Part shown: piece after piece, positions 23,868 to 32,281 of the stretch
Layout of the letters: each line of letters opens with the position of its first letter
Position numbering within the stretch: position 1 is the first letter of the stretch
Notes under the pieces: generated by a model
Told to the model about the DNA's origin: nothing
Seen by the model: only the letters and a program-made list of their open reading frames with translations
Database searches by the model: none
Assembly: GCF_041675725.1 (NCBI RefSeq)
Contig: NZ_JBAYTI010000026.1
Coordinates: 1-39,624, forward strand
DNA length: 39,624 nt
Origin: Castellaniella sp041675725
Lineage (GTDB): Bacteria > Pseudomonadota > Gammaproteobacteria > Burkholderiales > Burkholderiaceae_B
Direction: 5' to 3'
Translations under genes and position numbers: made by a program

Positions 23868-24622
23868 CCTTCCCATTGCGTGCCAATGTGGCTGCGGATT
23901 CTCGCCGCCAGCTCGATGAACCGGGGTTCGGACAGCGTGTCGATCGTTCGGGGCCGCGGCAGGTCGATCGGGATGATCTCGCTGATTTTCCCGGGCCGGG
24001 GGGTCATCACCACCACCGTATCGGACAGCAAAATGGCTTCCGAGATGCTGTGGGTGATGAACAGGACGGTGTTTCGGTTGGCGCCCCACATTTCCTGCAG
24101 CTTGAAGCCGAGGATTTCGCGGGTGAGGACGTCCAGGGCGCCGAAGGGCTCGTCCATCAGGATCAGCGGCGGGTTCATCAGCAGGGCGCGGCAGATCGAC
24201 GCGCGCTGCTGCATGCCGCCCGAGAGCTGGTGCGGGTAGTGGTCTTCAAACCCGCCCAGGCCCGCCATCTCGAGCAGCTCCAGCGCCCGGCCCCGCAGGG
24301 TGGACGGCTTCTTGTGGCCGAGCTCGGCCACGAAGAAGACGTTTTCCAGCACTGTGCGCCAGGGCAGCAGCACGGGGCTCTGGAACACCATGCTGGACTG
24401 CCGGATGGGCCCGCGCACGGTTTCGCCGGCCACCGTAATCTGGCCCGAGGTAGCCGGAATCAGGCCGGATATCAGCCGCAGCAGCGTCGATTTCCCGCAG
24501 CCGCTGGGGCCCACGATCGATACGAAGGCATTGGCGGCGATATCCAGCGTAACGTCTTCCAGCGCCGTCACGTGGGCACCGAATTTTTTCGACAGGTGCC
24601 GTATGGTGACCAGATCCGCCAT
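23864..24622 (-). CDS. NitT/TauT-family ABC transporter ATPase (SsuB-like)
   Basis: ATPase subunit, 252 aa. Walker A GPSGCGKST, Q-loop FQSPVLLPWRTV, signature LSGGMQQRASICRAL, Walker B LILMDEPFGALD and switch ITHSISEA follow the SsuB/TauB pattern. It is coupled to the binding protein by TGATG and to the permease by an ATGA overlap. Members of this family import sulfonates, thiamine precursors, phthalates and other aromatic acids. Confidence 0.92.
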   Translation of the reverse strand: MADLVTIRHLSKKFGAHVTALEDVTLDIAANAFVSIVGPSGCGKSTLLRLISGLIPATSGQITVAGETVRGPIRQSSMVFQSPVLLPWRTVLENVFFVAELGHKKPSTLRGRALELLEMAGLGGFEDHYPHQLSGGMQQRASICRALLMNPPLILMDEPFGALDVLTREILGFKLQEMWGANRNTVLFITHSISEAILLSDTVVVMTPRPGKISEIIPIDLPRPRTIDTLSEPRFIELAARIRSHIGTQWEG

Positions 24623-25623
24623 CAGTGATCCTGGATGTCGAAGACCTTCTCGACCTCCAGGCCGGCCTTGTCCAGGTGCAGGACTTCGGCCACCATGTCG
24701 ATGGTGGCTTGCGCGCGGTCATGGGTGATCACGCCGTAGCCGTTTTTCGCGGTGTAGTCGGTGTTGATGCTGTCGCTGGCCTGCTGCCACTGCCGCAGCA
24801 CGGTATCGTAGTTCAGCGTCGGGTTGTACTTGAGCATGATCTCCGCGGTTTTTTCGGGGTTCTCGAGCGAAAACTCCACCGCTTTCTTCATGGCGCCATA
24901 GAACCGCTTCACCTTGTCGGGCGATGCCTGGATGGTTTTGTCGTTGGCGATCAGCACATAACCATAGGCATCGAAGCCGTTGTCGGCGAACGAAATGAAA
25001 TGGGTGTCCTTGCCCTGCTTCTTGGCCACGGCCTCGAAGGCCGGCACGTCGCCGTCGCTGGAGGCGGTGAACAGGTCGGCCTGGCCGCTGAGCACCAGCG
25101 AGATGTACACGCTGGGGTCTGCGCTCAGCCAGTTGAGCGGCATGTCCTGCAGGTTTTCCATCTTCAGGATGATGGGCAGGATCACGCGCACGCTATCCGC
25201 GCCCGATGCCGCGATGCGTGCATCTTTCAGCGAAGCCAGGTCCGGATAGGGCTTGGTCGAGGCCAGCCCCATGGTGGAACGGTCCATGTAGATCATGAAC
25301 GTCTTCACCTTAGAGCCTTTCGAAACCGCCTGGACCACCGGGGCGGCGTCGGCCATGCCGAAATCCGCTTTGCCGCTGTCGATGGCGGCGATGACCGCGC
25401 CGCTGCCGGCGGCCGGCAGGGCATTGACCTTGAAGCCTGCGTCATCGAAATAGCCGTTTTCGATGCCGACGAAATACGGCGCATGCCGGCCGTGGAACGA
25501 ATAGTTGGCCAGCAGGTCGACCTTTTCTTTGGGCTGGTCGGCCGCTTGGGCGCCCGGGATCGCGAAACCGAGCCCGAGGGATGCCGTCAGGATGAACGTG
25601 CCGGCGTATCGTTTGATGTTCAT
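24622..25623 (-). CDS. NitT/TauT-family ABC transporter binding protein (SsuA/NMT1-like)
   Basis: Periplasmic binding protein, 333 aa. Signal peptide about residues 1-27 (LTASLGLGFAIPGAQA, then ADQPKEK). The SsuA/NMT1 fold is shown by HAPYFVGIENGYFDDAGFKV, GSGAVIAAIDSGKADFGMAD and LSGQADLFTASSDGDVPAFE. It lies between ubiX (four-base overlap) and the ATPase gene, so import is transcriptionally tied to the decarboxylase genes. That favours a carboxylated aromatic or heteroaromatic ligand, but this is inference. Confidence 0.9.
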   Translation of the reverse strand: MNIKRYAGTFILTASLGLGFAIPGAQAADQPKEKVDLLANYSFHGRHAPYFVGIENGYFDDAGFKVNALPAAGSGAVIAAIDSGKADFGMADAAPVVQAVSKGSKVKTFMIYMDRSTMGLASTKPYPDLASLKDARIAASGADSVRVILPIILKMENLQDMPLNWLSADPSVYISLVLSGQADLFTASSDGDVPAFEAVAKKQGKDTHFISFADNGFDAYGYVLIANDKTIQASPDKVKRFYGAMKKAVEFSLENPEKTAEIMLKYNPTLNYDTVLRQWQQASDSINTDYTAKNGYGVITHDRAQATIDMVAEVLHLDKAGLEVEKVFDIQDH

Positions 25624-26252
25624 GGTGTCTCTCCGTGGTGGGTGTCAAAATGGCCAGGTTGGCCGCGCAGGCCGGGCCAGCGGGCAATCTGGTCGGTATC
25701 GATGCCGAACAGGTCGAGCGCCCGGGCTACGCTGTGCGTTACCAGTTCGTCGAGCGTGGCGGGCCGGGCATACCAGGCGGGTACCGGCGGCATGACGATG
25801 GCCCCGGCCTCGGTCACGGCCGCCATGCTGCGGATGTGGCCCAGGTGCAGGGGGGTTTCGCGCAGCATCAGCACCAGCCGGCGCCGCTCTTTCAGCGTGA
25901 CGTCGGCGGCGCGCGTCAGCAGGGTCGAAGTGATGCCCGTGGCGATTTCCGACAGCGTGCGGATGGAACACGGCGCGATCAGCATGCCCATGGTCCTGAA
26001 GGATCCGCTGGACAGGGTCGCCCCGATGTCGTGGATATGGTGAAAGACGGCCACCCGGGCCGCCAGATCGGCCGGGCGCAGACCCATCTCGTGCTGCAGG
26101 GTCAGGGCGGCCGACTTGCTGATGACCAGGTGGGATTCGATGTCGAGCGCCTGCAGCATGTCGATGGCGCGCACGCCATACACCGCGCCGGATGCCCCGC
26201 TGATGCCGATGATGAGGCGCCGCGGGGCAGCGTGTAGGGGCCTATCGTCCAA
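25620..26252 (-). CDS. ubiX: UbiX-family flavin prenyltransferase
   Basis: Makes prenylated FMN, the cofactor of UbiD decarboxylases, from FMN and dimethylallyl phosphate. It has 210 aa with RRLIIGISGASGAVYGVRAI (FMN-binding), HLVISKSAAL, the Ser-rich GSFRTMGMLIAPCSIRTLSE, RRRLVLMLRETPLHLGHI and the C-terminal MPPVPAWYARP. It starts with TTG at 26252: no in-frame ATG precedes the Rossmann-like motif, and GGAAG lies just upstream. It overlaps the ubiD stop by 11 bases. Pairing with a UbiD gene in one operon suggests a dedicated supplier for that enzyme rather than the ubiquinone pathway. Confidence 0.92.
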   Translation of the reverse strand: MDDRPLHAAPRRLIIGISGASGAVYGVRAIDMLQALDIESHLVISKSAALTLQHEMGLRPADLAARVAVFHHIHDIGATLSSGSFRTMGMLIAPCSIRTLSEIATGITSTLLTRAADVTLKERRRLVLMLRETPLHLGHIRSMAAVTEAGAIVMPPVPAWYARPATLDELVTHSVARALDLFGIDTDQIARWPGLRGQPGHFDTHHGETP

Positions 26253-27567
26253 TCCAGTCTTCCAGTTTGATGTGCTCCAGCCCCTTGAGCCGCTTGCGTT
26301 CGAATTCTTTTTCGCGGCCGAACGGGATCGTGGCGTCGATCAGCAGGCGGCCCCAGTGGTCGCGCTGTTCGTCGCGGTAGAACGACGGGGTGTCGGGGAT
26401 GATCAGGCTGTCTTTGTCGGGCCTGGAGCGCGTGAGTATGGCCCACATGACGTCATTCATGTCGTGGATGTCGACGTCCCGGTTGACCACCGTGACCACC
26501 TTGGCCCACGTGGGTTCGGCGCCGATCACGGCCAGCATGACCTGCCGCGCGTGGCCTTCGTACTTGGGGTCGATCTGGATGACGGCATGCGACACGAACG
26601 GCTGGCAGGCGACGTCGAGAATGCCCGGCAGCGCGGCGTTCAGCCGCTGATAGATGTTGGCGGAAATGGACAGGTCCAGCGCCAGCACTTCTTCTGGCGA
26701 CCCGCAGAGGATGCTGTGGAAGATCGCGTCCGGCCGGGCGGTGACCCCCAGCACCTCGAATACCGCGTTCGGGCCTTCGGGCGTGTAATAGCCCATGAAT
26801 TCGCCAAAAGGGCCTTCGGGGCGGCGTACATTGGGCAGGAACCGGCCCTCGATCACGATCTCCGTGTCGGCGGGCACGTCGAGATCGATGTACTTGCAGG
26901 GCCGCATGGGGATGTCGCGGCGCGCCAGCTGCGCGGCCACGTCCAGCTCGTCGACGTCGTACGGCAGCGGCGCGGCCGCCGACAGGAACAGGGTGGACGG
27001 CGGCCCGATCAGCATGGCCGCCTCGAGCGGCTCGCCGCGCTTTTCTGCGATTTCGTGATAGAGGGTCAGGTGGTGCTTGGGGGCCAGGCGGCAGCGCAGT
27101 TCCTGGTCGCTGACATACATGGACCGGTGAAACGACAGATTGCCGACCCCCGTGTCCGGATCCTTGGCGATGAACATGGCCGACGTGAAATACGGCCCGG
27201 CGTCGAGTTCGGAATACGTGATCAGCGGCAGATCGCTGAGCTTGAGATCGACCTGTTCCGGGATGCCCTGCTGGGCGCGCCGGGGCTGGTACGCCGTGCC
27301 GCCCGCGCCCAGCGTGGCCAGGTTGCTCCATTCTTTGCAGAAATGGGCCGGGTCGATGCCGATGAGCTCGGCCAGGCGCGCACGCGTGCCATAGATGTGG
27401 GTCAGGACCGGCAGGCGCGATCCCTTGACGTTCTTGAACAGAATCGCCTTGCCGATTTTGTCTTGGATGGCCTTGGTGACGGCGGCCAGTTCGTGCGTGG
27501 GATCCACCGGCCGGTCGATTTCTATCAGATCACCCCTGGATCTCAGGATGTTCATGTAGTTGCGCAT
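26242..27567 (-). CDS. UbiD-family prFMN-dependent decarboxylase
   Basis: Reversible non-oxidative (de)carboxylase of unsaturated or aromatic acids, 441 aa. The catalytic set known from Fdc1 is conserved: Arg 148 (VGNLSFHRSM) and the two glutamates of RPEGPFGEFMGYY (251, 256), plus Glu 240 in VIEGRFLP. At 441 aa it is shorter than ubiquinone-pathway UbiD (~490) and nearer catabolic members acting on hydroxybenzoate, vanillate, furoate or pyrrole carboxylates. ATG 27567 has AAGGAA upstream; the frame is open to 27828 but without family sequence. It is the first gene of the operon, followed by ubiX and an ABC importer. Confidence 0.92.
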   Translation of the reverse strand: MRNYMNILRSRGDLIEIDRPVDPTHELAAVTKAIQDKIGKAILFKNVKGSRLPVLTHIYGTRARLAELIGIDPAHFCKEWSNLATLGAGGTAYQPRRAQQGIPEQVDLKLSDLPLITYSELDAGPYFTSAMFIAKDPDTGVGNLSFHRSMYVSDQELRCRLAPKHHLTLYHEIAEKRGEPLEAAMLIGPPSTLFLSAAAPLPYDVDELDVAAQLARRDIPMRPCKYIDLDVPADTEIVIEGRFLPNVRRPEGPFGEFMGYYTPEGPNAVFEVLGVTARPDAIFHSILCGSPEEVLALDLSISANIYQRLNAALPGILDVACQPFVSHAVIQIDPKYEGHARQVMLAVIGAEPTWAKVVTVVNRDVDIHDMNDVMWAILTRSRPDKDSLIIPDTPSFYRDEQRDHWGRLLIDATIPFGREKEFERKRLKGLEHIKLEDWIGR

Positions 27568-27639
27568 GGATGTTCCTTGGCCATGATGGCTTGACGCGCA
27601 CCCTGCCATGGCCTGGTGAATTGCGCGCTGCGAAATGGA

Positions 27640-27645
27640 TATACT
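27640..27645 (+). promoter_or_regulatory. possible -10 element for TIGR02444 gene
   Basis: TATACT matches the -10 consensus at five of six positions, 39 bases before the TIGR02444-family start, within the 116-base divergent gap to ubiD. No good -35 is at 16-18 bases. I found no clear promoter for ubiD in the same gap. Confidence 0.3.
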
Positions 27646-27683
27646 GGTTGAGTCGTGGGGCGAAGACCAGGGGGTGCTGTTTG

Positions 27684-28283
27684 ATGGCGGATACGGATTG
27701 CACGGTGAATCACTGGTCTTTCCCGGTCTCACTTTATACCAGAAACGGCGTGGCCGAGGCGTGCCTGGCCCTGCAGGACCAGGCGGGCGTGGATGTCTGC
27801 GTGCTCCTGGCGGCGCTGTTGGCCGCACGGATCAGGCAGCGGCCGTTGTCGGCCACCGAGGTCGCCCAGGCCGACCAGCACGTGCAGGCGTGGCGCACCC
27901 AGGTCGTTCTGCCCCTGCGCGCCATCCGCCGGCGCCTGAAAACCGGCCCGCAGCCCGCGCCCACCGACGCCACCGATGCGCTGCGCCAGTCTGTGAAGGC
28001 GTGCGAGCTCGCCGCCGAGCGCCTGCAGCTCGAAGCGCTGGCGGCCTGCCTGGACGGTCTCCCGAACGCAGCCCCCGCCGATGACCCCACCGATGATCCT
28101 GCGGAGGCATCGGCGGGGCAGCGTCTGGCGAACCTGACGCAGACCGCGTACCGCGTGTTGTCCCATTTTGCCCCCGATCCGCAAGATCCGGCCGCCCTGC
28201 CCGCGCTGCAGGCCCTCGCCCGCCAGGTGGCCGCAGCCGCCCAGGATGTGCCTTTGCAGCATCCATGTCACCGAGACGGGTGA
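27684..28283 (+). CDS. TIGR02444-family protein of unknown function
   Basis: Protein of 199 aa. The N-terminal half matches the TIGR02444 family: WSFPVSLYTRNGVAEACLAL, LQDQAGVDVCVLLAALLAA, then AWRTQVVLPLRAIRRRLK. It is mostly alpha-helical with no catalytic motif that I recognise. The start at ATG 27684 puts the family motif at the N-terminus. The last residues (LQHPCHRDG) are read from DNA that in another frame belongs to an antitoxin remnant, so the C-terminus may be an acquired substitute. It is divergent from ubiD and isolated on its strand. No function can be given. Confidence 0.75.
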   Translation: MADTDCTVNHWSFPVSLYTRNGVAEACLALQDQAGVDVCVLLAALLAARIRQRPLSATEVAQADQHVQAWRTQVVLPLRAIRRRLKTGPQPAPTDATDALRQSVKACELAAERLQLEALAACLDGLPNAAPADDPTDDPAEASAGQRLANLTQTAYRVLSHFAPDPQDPAALPALQALARQVAAAAQDVPLQHPCHRDG

Positions 28284-28506
28284 ACCCATGCTGATCACTC
28301 AAAATGGTGAGGCGCGCCTGGTCGTCATGGACGTCAGCAGCTATGAGCAGAAAGAGCAGACTTTGGCGCTCCTGAAAATTCTGGCTCTAGGGCAAGCAGA
28401 TATCGAGAGTGGTCGCTACCGTGATGCCCAGGCGTTCTTTGCCGAGATGGACTTTGCGGACACTGCTGGCAAGGCGCTTGCTGAGACGCTGAATCCAAAC
28501 CTTTGA
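28261..28506 (+). pseudogene. N-terminally truncated Phd/YefM-type antitoxin remnant
   Basis: The frame reads IHVTETGEPMLITQNGEARL, then a Val-Met-Asp strand and a long helical C-terminus (QTLALLKILALGQADIESGR, then YRDAQAFFAEMD), the pattern of the central strand and toxin-binding tail of Phd/YefM antitoxins. The N-terminal DNA-binding part (usually ~25 residues before the ETGEPxLIT strand) is replaced by the TIGR02444 gene in another frame. An ATG at 28288 could still give 72 aa. No toxin gene follows; the next gene is convergent and six bases away. I read it as a decayed toxin-antitoxin locus. Confidence 0.6.
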
Positions 28507-28512
28507 TGGTTT

Positions 28513-30210
28513 TCAGGGCGCCCGGTTCCGTTTTTTCAGCGCGCGCAGGTCGATCATGCCGGCGGTGCCCCGGGGGTCGGCGCCCGCGGGGAAAATGCGG
28601 TGCTTCTGGATTTTTTGGGTCCCGGTGGTGGGGATTTCCGGGGTGAACCACCACCAGCCGGGCACCTTGTAATAGGCCAGCCGCTCGAAACAGAAATCAA
28701 ACAATTCGCGTGCCAGAAGGCGCGCGTCCGGCAGGCCGGCCGCGCCCGCTGGGCCCCCGGCCTGCGCGACAGCCTGGGCGCCGGCCTGCGCGGCGGGATC
28801 CGGCTTGAGCACGATGCACGCCAGGACCTCGGCTTCGCGGATTTCGTCGGGCGCGGCCAGCACGGCCACCTGCTGCACGCGGGGGTGCAGCAGCAGCGTG
28901 GCTTCGACTTCGGCGGCCGCGATGTTTTCGCCGGCACGCCGGATGATGTTTTTGTCGCGGTCGACGAAATGCAGCATGCCGTCGGTATCCCGCGTGACCA
29001 CGTCGCCCGTGTGGAACCAGCCCCCGCGCCAGGCCGTTTCGGTGGCCTGCGGGTCATCCAGGTAGCCCGTGAAGAAATCCTTGCGCGGGGTGTCGGCCGA
29101 ATAGCGGATCACCATTTCGCCCGGGGTGCCATCGGGCACCGGCTGGCCGGCGGCGTCCACCACCTGCACGTCCAGGCCCGGCTCTGCCCGGCCAAAGGCG
29201 CGTGTGCCCCGCTTGCGCGGTTCGTGGCGGTCGCTGAGCACACGCACCATTTCGGTCATGCCCCAGAGTTCGACCAGCGGAAACCCAAAGCGGGCTTCGA
29301 ACAGCGCGTGCAGTTCGGGTTCGACGCCCGCGCCGTAGCCCAGGCGGACCTGGTGCTGCCGGTCGAGCGCGGACTCGGGCTGCTTGAGCAGCATCGGGAT
29401 GATGACCCCCAGGTAATGCACGATGGTGGCCCGGGTCTGGCGGACGTCTTCCCACCAGCGGGATACGCGGAAGCGTTCTGGCTGGATCTGGCAGTTGCCG
29501 GTCAGGAGCATGCAGTAAAAAGACAGAATCGAGGCATTGACGTGGAACAGCGGCAGCGGGTTGTACAGGCGCTCTTGGCCCGGCCGCACGCTGACCAGCC
29601 CGCCTTGCCGCGCGTACCAGTCGCCCGAGGCCAGCTCGTAGCGGTGCGACAGCACGCAACCTTTGGGGCGGCCTGTCGTGCCCGAGGTATACAGGATGCT
29701 GGCGGGGGTGTCGTGCCGCGGCGTGCGGTGTTCGTACGCGCGGGCCGCCGGCGGCGTGCGGTGTTCGAACGGCCCCAGCGTGATCACGGGCGGCTGGTGC
29801 TGGCTGCCCGCCAGGCTTTGGGTGATGAAGTCCAGGCTGTCTTCGTGGGTGACGATCAGGTCCAGGCGCGAATGCTCGACCAGGTAGACCAGTTCGGCCG
29901 CGCGGTAATCCGGGTTGATGGGCACACAGCAGATGCCCAGGCTGTTCATGGCCAGCTTGTGCGCCAGGTGTTCGGGCCGGTTGGCCAGGAACAGCCCGAT
30001 GCGGTGCGGAAAGCCATAGCCTGCGGCGCGGTAGACGTCGGCCAGGGCCTGCATGGCCTGGGCCGCCTGCTCGAAGCTGAGCGTGTAGCCATTGGGGTGG
30101 TAGCTGCGCTCGGGGTCGCCGGGCACCACCAGCAAATCGCCCGATGCATAGCGCAAGGCGGCTTCGGTGACGGCCTGGTGGATGGTCCAGTGTTCTTGAA
30201 TCTGCAGCAT
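28513..30210 (-). CDS. acyl-CoA ligase / AMP-binding synthetase
   Basis: Adenylate-forming enzyme of 565 aa that would activate an organic acid with ATP and CoA. The AMP-binding P-loop ILYTSGTTGRPKG is at residues 172-184, then LPLFHVNA, GYGAGVEPELH, the adenine motif ELWGMTEM, GWFHTGDVVTRD, the hinge FVDRDKNIIRRAGENIAAAE and the catalytic-lysine region TTGTQKIQKHRIF. The overall pattern resembles carnitine/crotonobetaine-type and fatty-acyl ligases. An Ala/Gln/Gly-rich insert (about residues 475-495) is unusual. ATG 30210 follows GGGGATCAGG. It is divergent from the TRAP operon and probably activates the acid that operon imports. Confidence 0.88.
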   Translation of the reverse strand: MLQIQEHWTIHQAVTEAALRYASGDLLVVPGDPERSYHPNGYTLSFEQAAQAMQALADVYRAAGYGFPHRIGLFLANRPEHLAHKLAMNSLGICCVPINPDYRAAELVYLVEHSRLDLIVTHEDSLDFITQSLAGSQHQPPVITLGPFEHRTPPAARAYEHRTPRHDTPASILYTSGTTGRPKGCVLSHRYELASGDWYARQGGLVSVRPGQERLYNPLPLFHVNASILSFYCMLLTGNCQIQPERFRVSRWWEDVRQTRATIVHYLGVIIPMLLKQPESALDRQHQVRLGYGAGVEPELHALFEARFGFPLVELWGMTEMVRVLSDRHEPRKRGTRAFGRAEPGLDVQVVDAAGQPVPDGTPGEMVIRYSADTPRKDFFTGYLDDPQATETAWRGGWFHTGDVVTRDTDGMLHFVDRDKNIIRRAGENIAAAEVEATLLLHPRVQQVAVLAAPDEIREAEVLACIVLKPDPAAQAGAQAVAQAGGPAGAAGLPDARLLARELFDFCFERLAYYKVPGWWWFTPEIPTTGTQKIQKHRIFPAGADPRGTAGMIDLRALKKRNRAP

Positions 30211-30306
30211 GCCTGATCCCCATGGTCGTGGCGCCTGCGGTACTGGCCATCTTTTTTGCTGCAATGCAGCATGACTGGCCCGGCGAAGTGCCGCGTTACA
30301 AGCCGC

Positions 30307-30334
30307 CCACCCTATTTTGCTTGATATTAGGTGG
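30307..30334. promoter_or_regulatory. inverted repeat in ligase-TRAP divergent region
   Basis: CCACC(C)TA and TAGGTGG form an interrupted inverted repeat across an AT-rich spacer in the 231-base gap between the divergent ligase and TRAP genes. It could bind a regulator shared by both transcripts; no regulator gene is adjacent. Confidence 0.35.
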
Positions 30335-30401
30335 CCAATGACCGGTGTTTACCCGCAGAACAGCAAAGTTTTTTAAGAATCCAGTTTTATGAAGGTATTA
30401 T

Positions 30402-30429
30402 TTGATTCAATTTGCGTGCAAATGATACT
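30402..30429 (+). promoter_or_regulatory. candidate TRAP-operon promoter with embedded palindrome
   Basis: TTGATT (30402-30407) and GATACT (30424-30429), each four of six to consensus with a 16-base spacer, precede dctQ by 12 bases, so the leader would be very short. The spacer is filled by the palindrome ATTTGC-GT-GCAAAT (30410-30423), the kind of site where a repressor would block polymerase. The palindrome is clear, the promoter less so. Confidence 0.4.
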
Positions 30430-30441
30430 CCTGGGGGGCGC

Positions 30442-30942
30442 ATGCTGGTACGTTTGATCGATCAGACCAACGAGGTCGTCGGGCGGTTGGTATCCTTCGT
30501 AGCGGTCATTTTTGCCGCGTTGATCATCTTCGACGTGATCATGCGCTATGTGTTCCACGCGCCCACGCGCTGGGGCTTCGACGTCACCAAGCAGCTGTAT
30601 GGCTTTTATTTCATCATGCTGGGCGGCTACGCCTTGCGCCACAAGGCGCATGTCCGGGTCGACCTGCTGGTCGAAAAAATGTCGCCGCGGGTGCGCCGCT
30701 GGGTCGAGATCCTGGGCTATCCGATCTTCTTTTTTCCGTTCGTCTGGGTGTTTCTCACCAAAAGCTATGAATTCGCCCTGCGCTCCTGGAATCAGGGCGA
30801 ACTCACCTACGGGTCGGTCCAGCTGCCGGTCTACCCCCTGAAAATCGCCATGGCGGTGGCGGCCCTGCTGCTCTTGCTGCAGGGCATCGCAGAATTCATC
30901 AAACTGCTCCTCAACACAGAGGCCTCCGACCATGTCGCCTGA
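30442..30942 (+). CDS. TRAP transporter small permease (DctQ-like)
   Basis: Four-helix small membrane subunit of a TRAP importer, 166 aa. Family features are FVAVIFAALIIFDVIMRYVF in helix 1-2 with the typical RYVFHAPTRWGFDV, then the ALRHKAHVRVDLLVEKM loop (H-x-H/R-V-D). ATG 30442 follows GGGGGG. The gene order is small permease, large permease, binding protein, and the stop overlaps dctM by 11 bases. Confidence 0.9.
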   Translation: MLVRLIDQTNEVVGRLVSFVAVIFAALIIFDVIMRYVFHAPTRWGFDVTKQLYGFYFIMLGGYALRHKAHVRVDLLVEKMSPRVRRWVEILGYPIFFFPFVWVFLTKSYEFALRSWNQGELTYGSVQLPVYPLKIAMAVAALLLLLQGIAEFIKLLLNTEASDHVA

Positions 30943-32254
30943 GTATCTCGCGCTCATCATGGCCGGCCTGCTGGTGGTCGGCCTGTTCATGGGCCATCCG
31001 CTGGCCTTCGTGCTCGGCGGCACCGCGGTGCTGGGTGCCTTCATCGCCGGCAAACCCATGGTGCTGGGCATCGTGGTGAACCGCATCTTTGGCGAGGTCC
31101 TCGACAACTTCACCCTGATCGCGATACCGCTGTTCATCCTCATGGCGCGCTTCCTGTCGGATTCAGACGTCACCGACAAGATGTTCGAGGCCTTGCGCCT
31201 GCTCATGGCCCGCGTGCGCGGCGGCCTGGCGCTGGCCGTGGTGCTCATCTCCATCCTCCTGGCGGCCACCACGGGCATCATCGGCGCATCGATCACGGTG
31301 ACGGGCGTCATGGCCATGCGCCCCATGCTGCGCTATGGCTACGACAAGCGGCTCACCTCCGGCGTCATCGCGGCGTCGGGCTGCCTGGGCATCCTCATCC
31401 CGCCGTCGATCATGCTCATCCTGATGGCCAGCTATTCGCCGCTGTCGGTGGGCGAGCTCTTTGCCGGGGCGCTGGTCCCCGGGGTGATGCTGGGCCTGAT
31501 GTACGCCCTGTATGTCTTGCTGGTGGCCCGCTTTCGCCCCGACCTGGCGCCCGCCGTGCAACTCGAAGAACGCATCAGCACCCAGGCCCTGTACCTCATG
31601 CTGCTGGTCGAGGCCGCTCCGCCGCTGCTTTTGATCCTGGGCGTGCTGGGCACCATGCTGGCCGGCGTCGCAACGGCCACCGAAGCCTCGGCCGTGGGGG
31701 TGCTGCTGGCCCTGCTCATCGTCATCGTGCGCGGCAAGTTTCGCTGGCGGACCTTTTTTGGCGCCATCTACGAAACCGGCCGCACCTCGGCCATGATCCT
31801 GTTCATCGTCGTGGGCGCAACGGCCTTCACCGGGGTCTTCAACATCACCGGCGGGCTGGCGGCCGTGCAATCGCTCATGCGCGGGCTCGACATGGAGCCC
31901 TGGCTGCTGCTCACGGTGATGATGTTCATCATTTTCATCCTGGGCTGCTTCCTCGACTGGACAGGCATCGTCCTGCTGTCGTTCCCCATCTTTTTGCCGC
32001 TGGTCCAGGAACTCGGCATCAGCATGCTCTGGTTCATCATCCTCATGGCCGTCGTGCTGCAGACCTCGTTCCTGACGCCGCCGTTCGGCTACGCGCTGTT
32101 CTACATGCGCGCCATTGCCCCACCCGAAGTCCGCATGGCGGACATCATCGTGGGGGTGGTGCCGTTCATCTTCATCATCGTTTTCATGAGTCTGGTACTG
32201 GCGTTTTTCCCAGACCTGGCGACCTGGCTGCCTGAACGGCTCTATGGTCAATAG
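30932..32254 (+). CDS. TRAP transporter large permease (DctM-like)
   Basis: Large membrane subunit of 440 aa with about 12 helices, which couples sodium entry to uptake. The DctM pattern is visible in LFMGHPLAFVLGGTAVLGAF, FTLIAIPLFILMARFLSDSD, GCLGILIPPSIMLILMASYS, VATATEASAVGVLLAL and the final QTSFLTPPFGYALFYMRA. It resembles the TRAP family used for organic acids and polyols. It is transcribed with dctQ and followed by the binding protein. Confidence 0.94.
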   Translation: MSPEYLALIMAGLLVVGLFMGHPLAFVLGGTAVLGAFIAGKPMVLGIVVNRIFGEVLDNFTLIAIPLFILMARFLSDSDVTDKMFEALRLLMARVRGGLALAVVLISILLAATTGIIGASITVTGVMAMRPMLRYGYDKRLTSGVIAASGCLGILIPPSIMLILMASYSPLSVGELFAGALVPGVMLGLMYALYVLLVARFRPDLAPAVQLEERISTQALYLMLLVEAAPPLLLILGVLGTMLAGVATATEASAVGVLLALLIVIVRGKFRWRTFFGAIYETGRTSAMILFIVVGATAFTGVFNITGGLAAVQSLMRGLDMEPWLLLTVMMFIIFILGCFLDWTGIVLLSFPIFLPLVQELGISMLWFIILMAVVLQTSFLTPPFGYALFYMRAIAPPEVRMADIIVGVVPFIFIIVFMSLVLAFFPDLATWLPERLYGQ

Positions 32255-32281
32255 GCGGGCGCCGGTTCCGGTTCTTGGTGT

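Noticed and set aside
30251..30270. T-run plus GCTGCA-A-TGCAGC hairpin as a terminator
   Set aside because: The T-run lies on the wrong side of the hairpin for transcripts in either direction.
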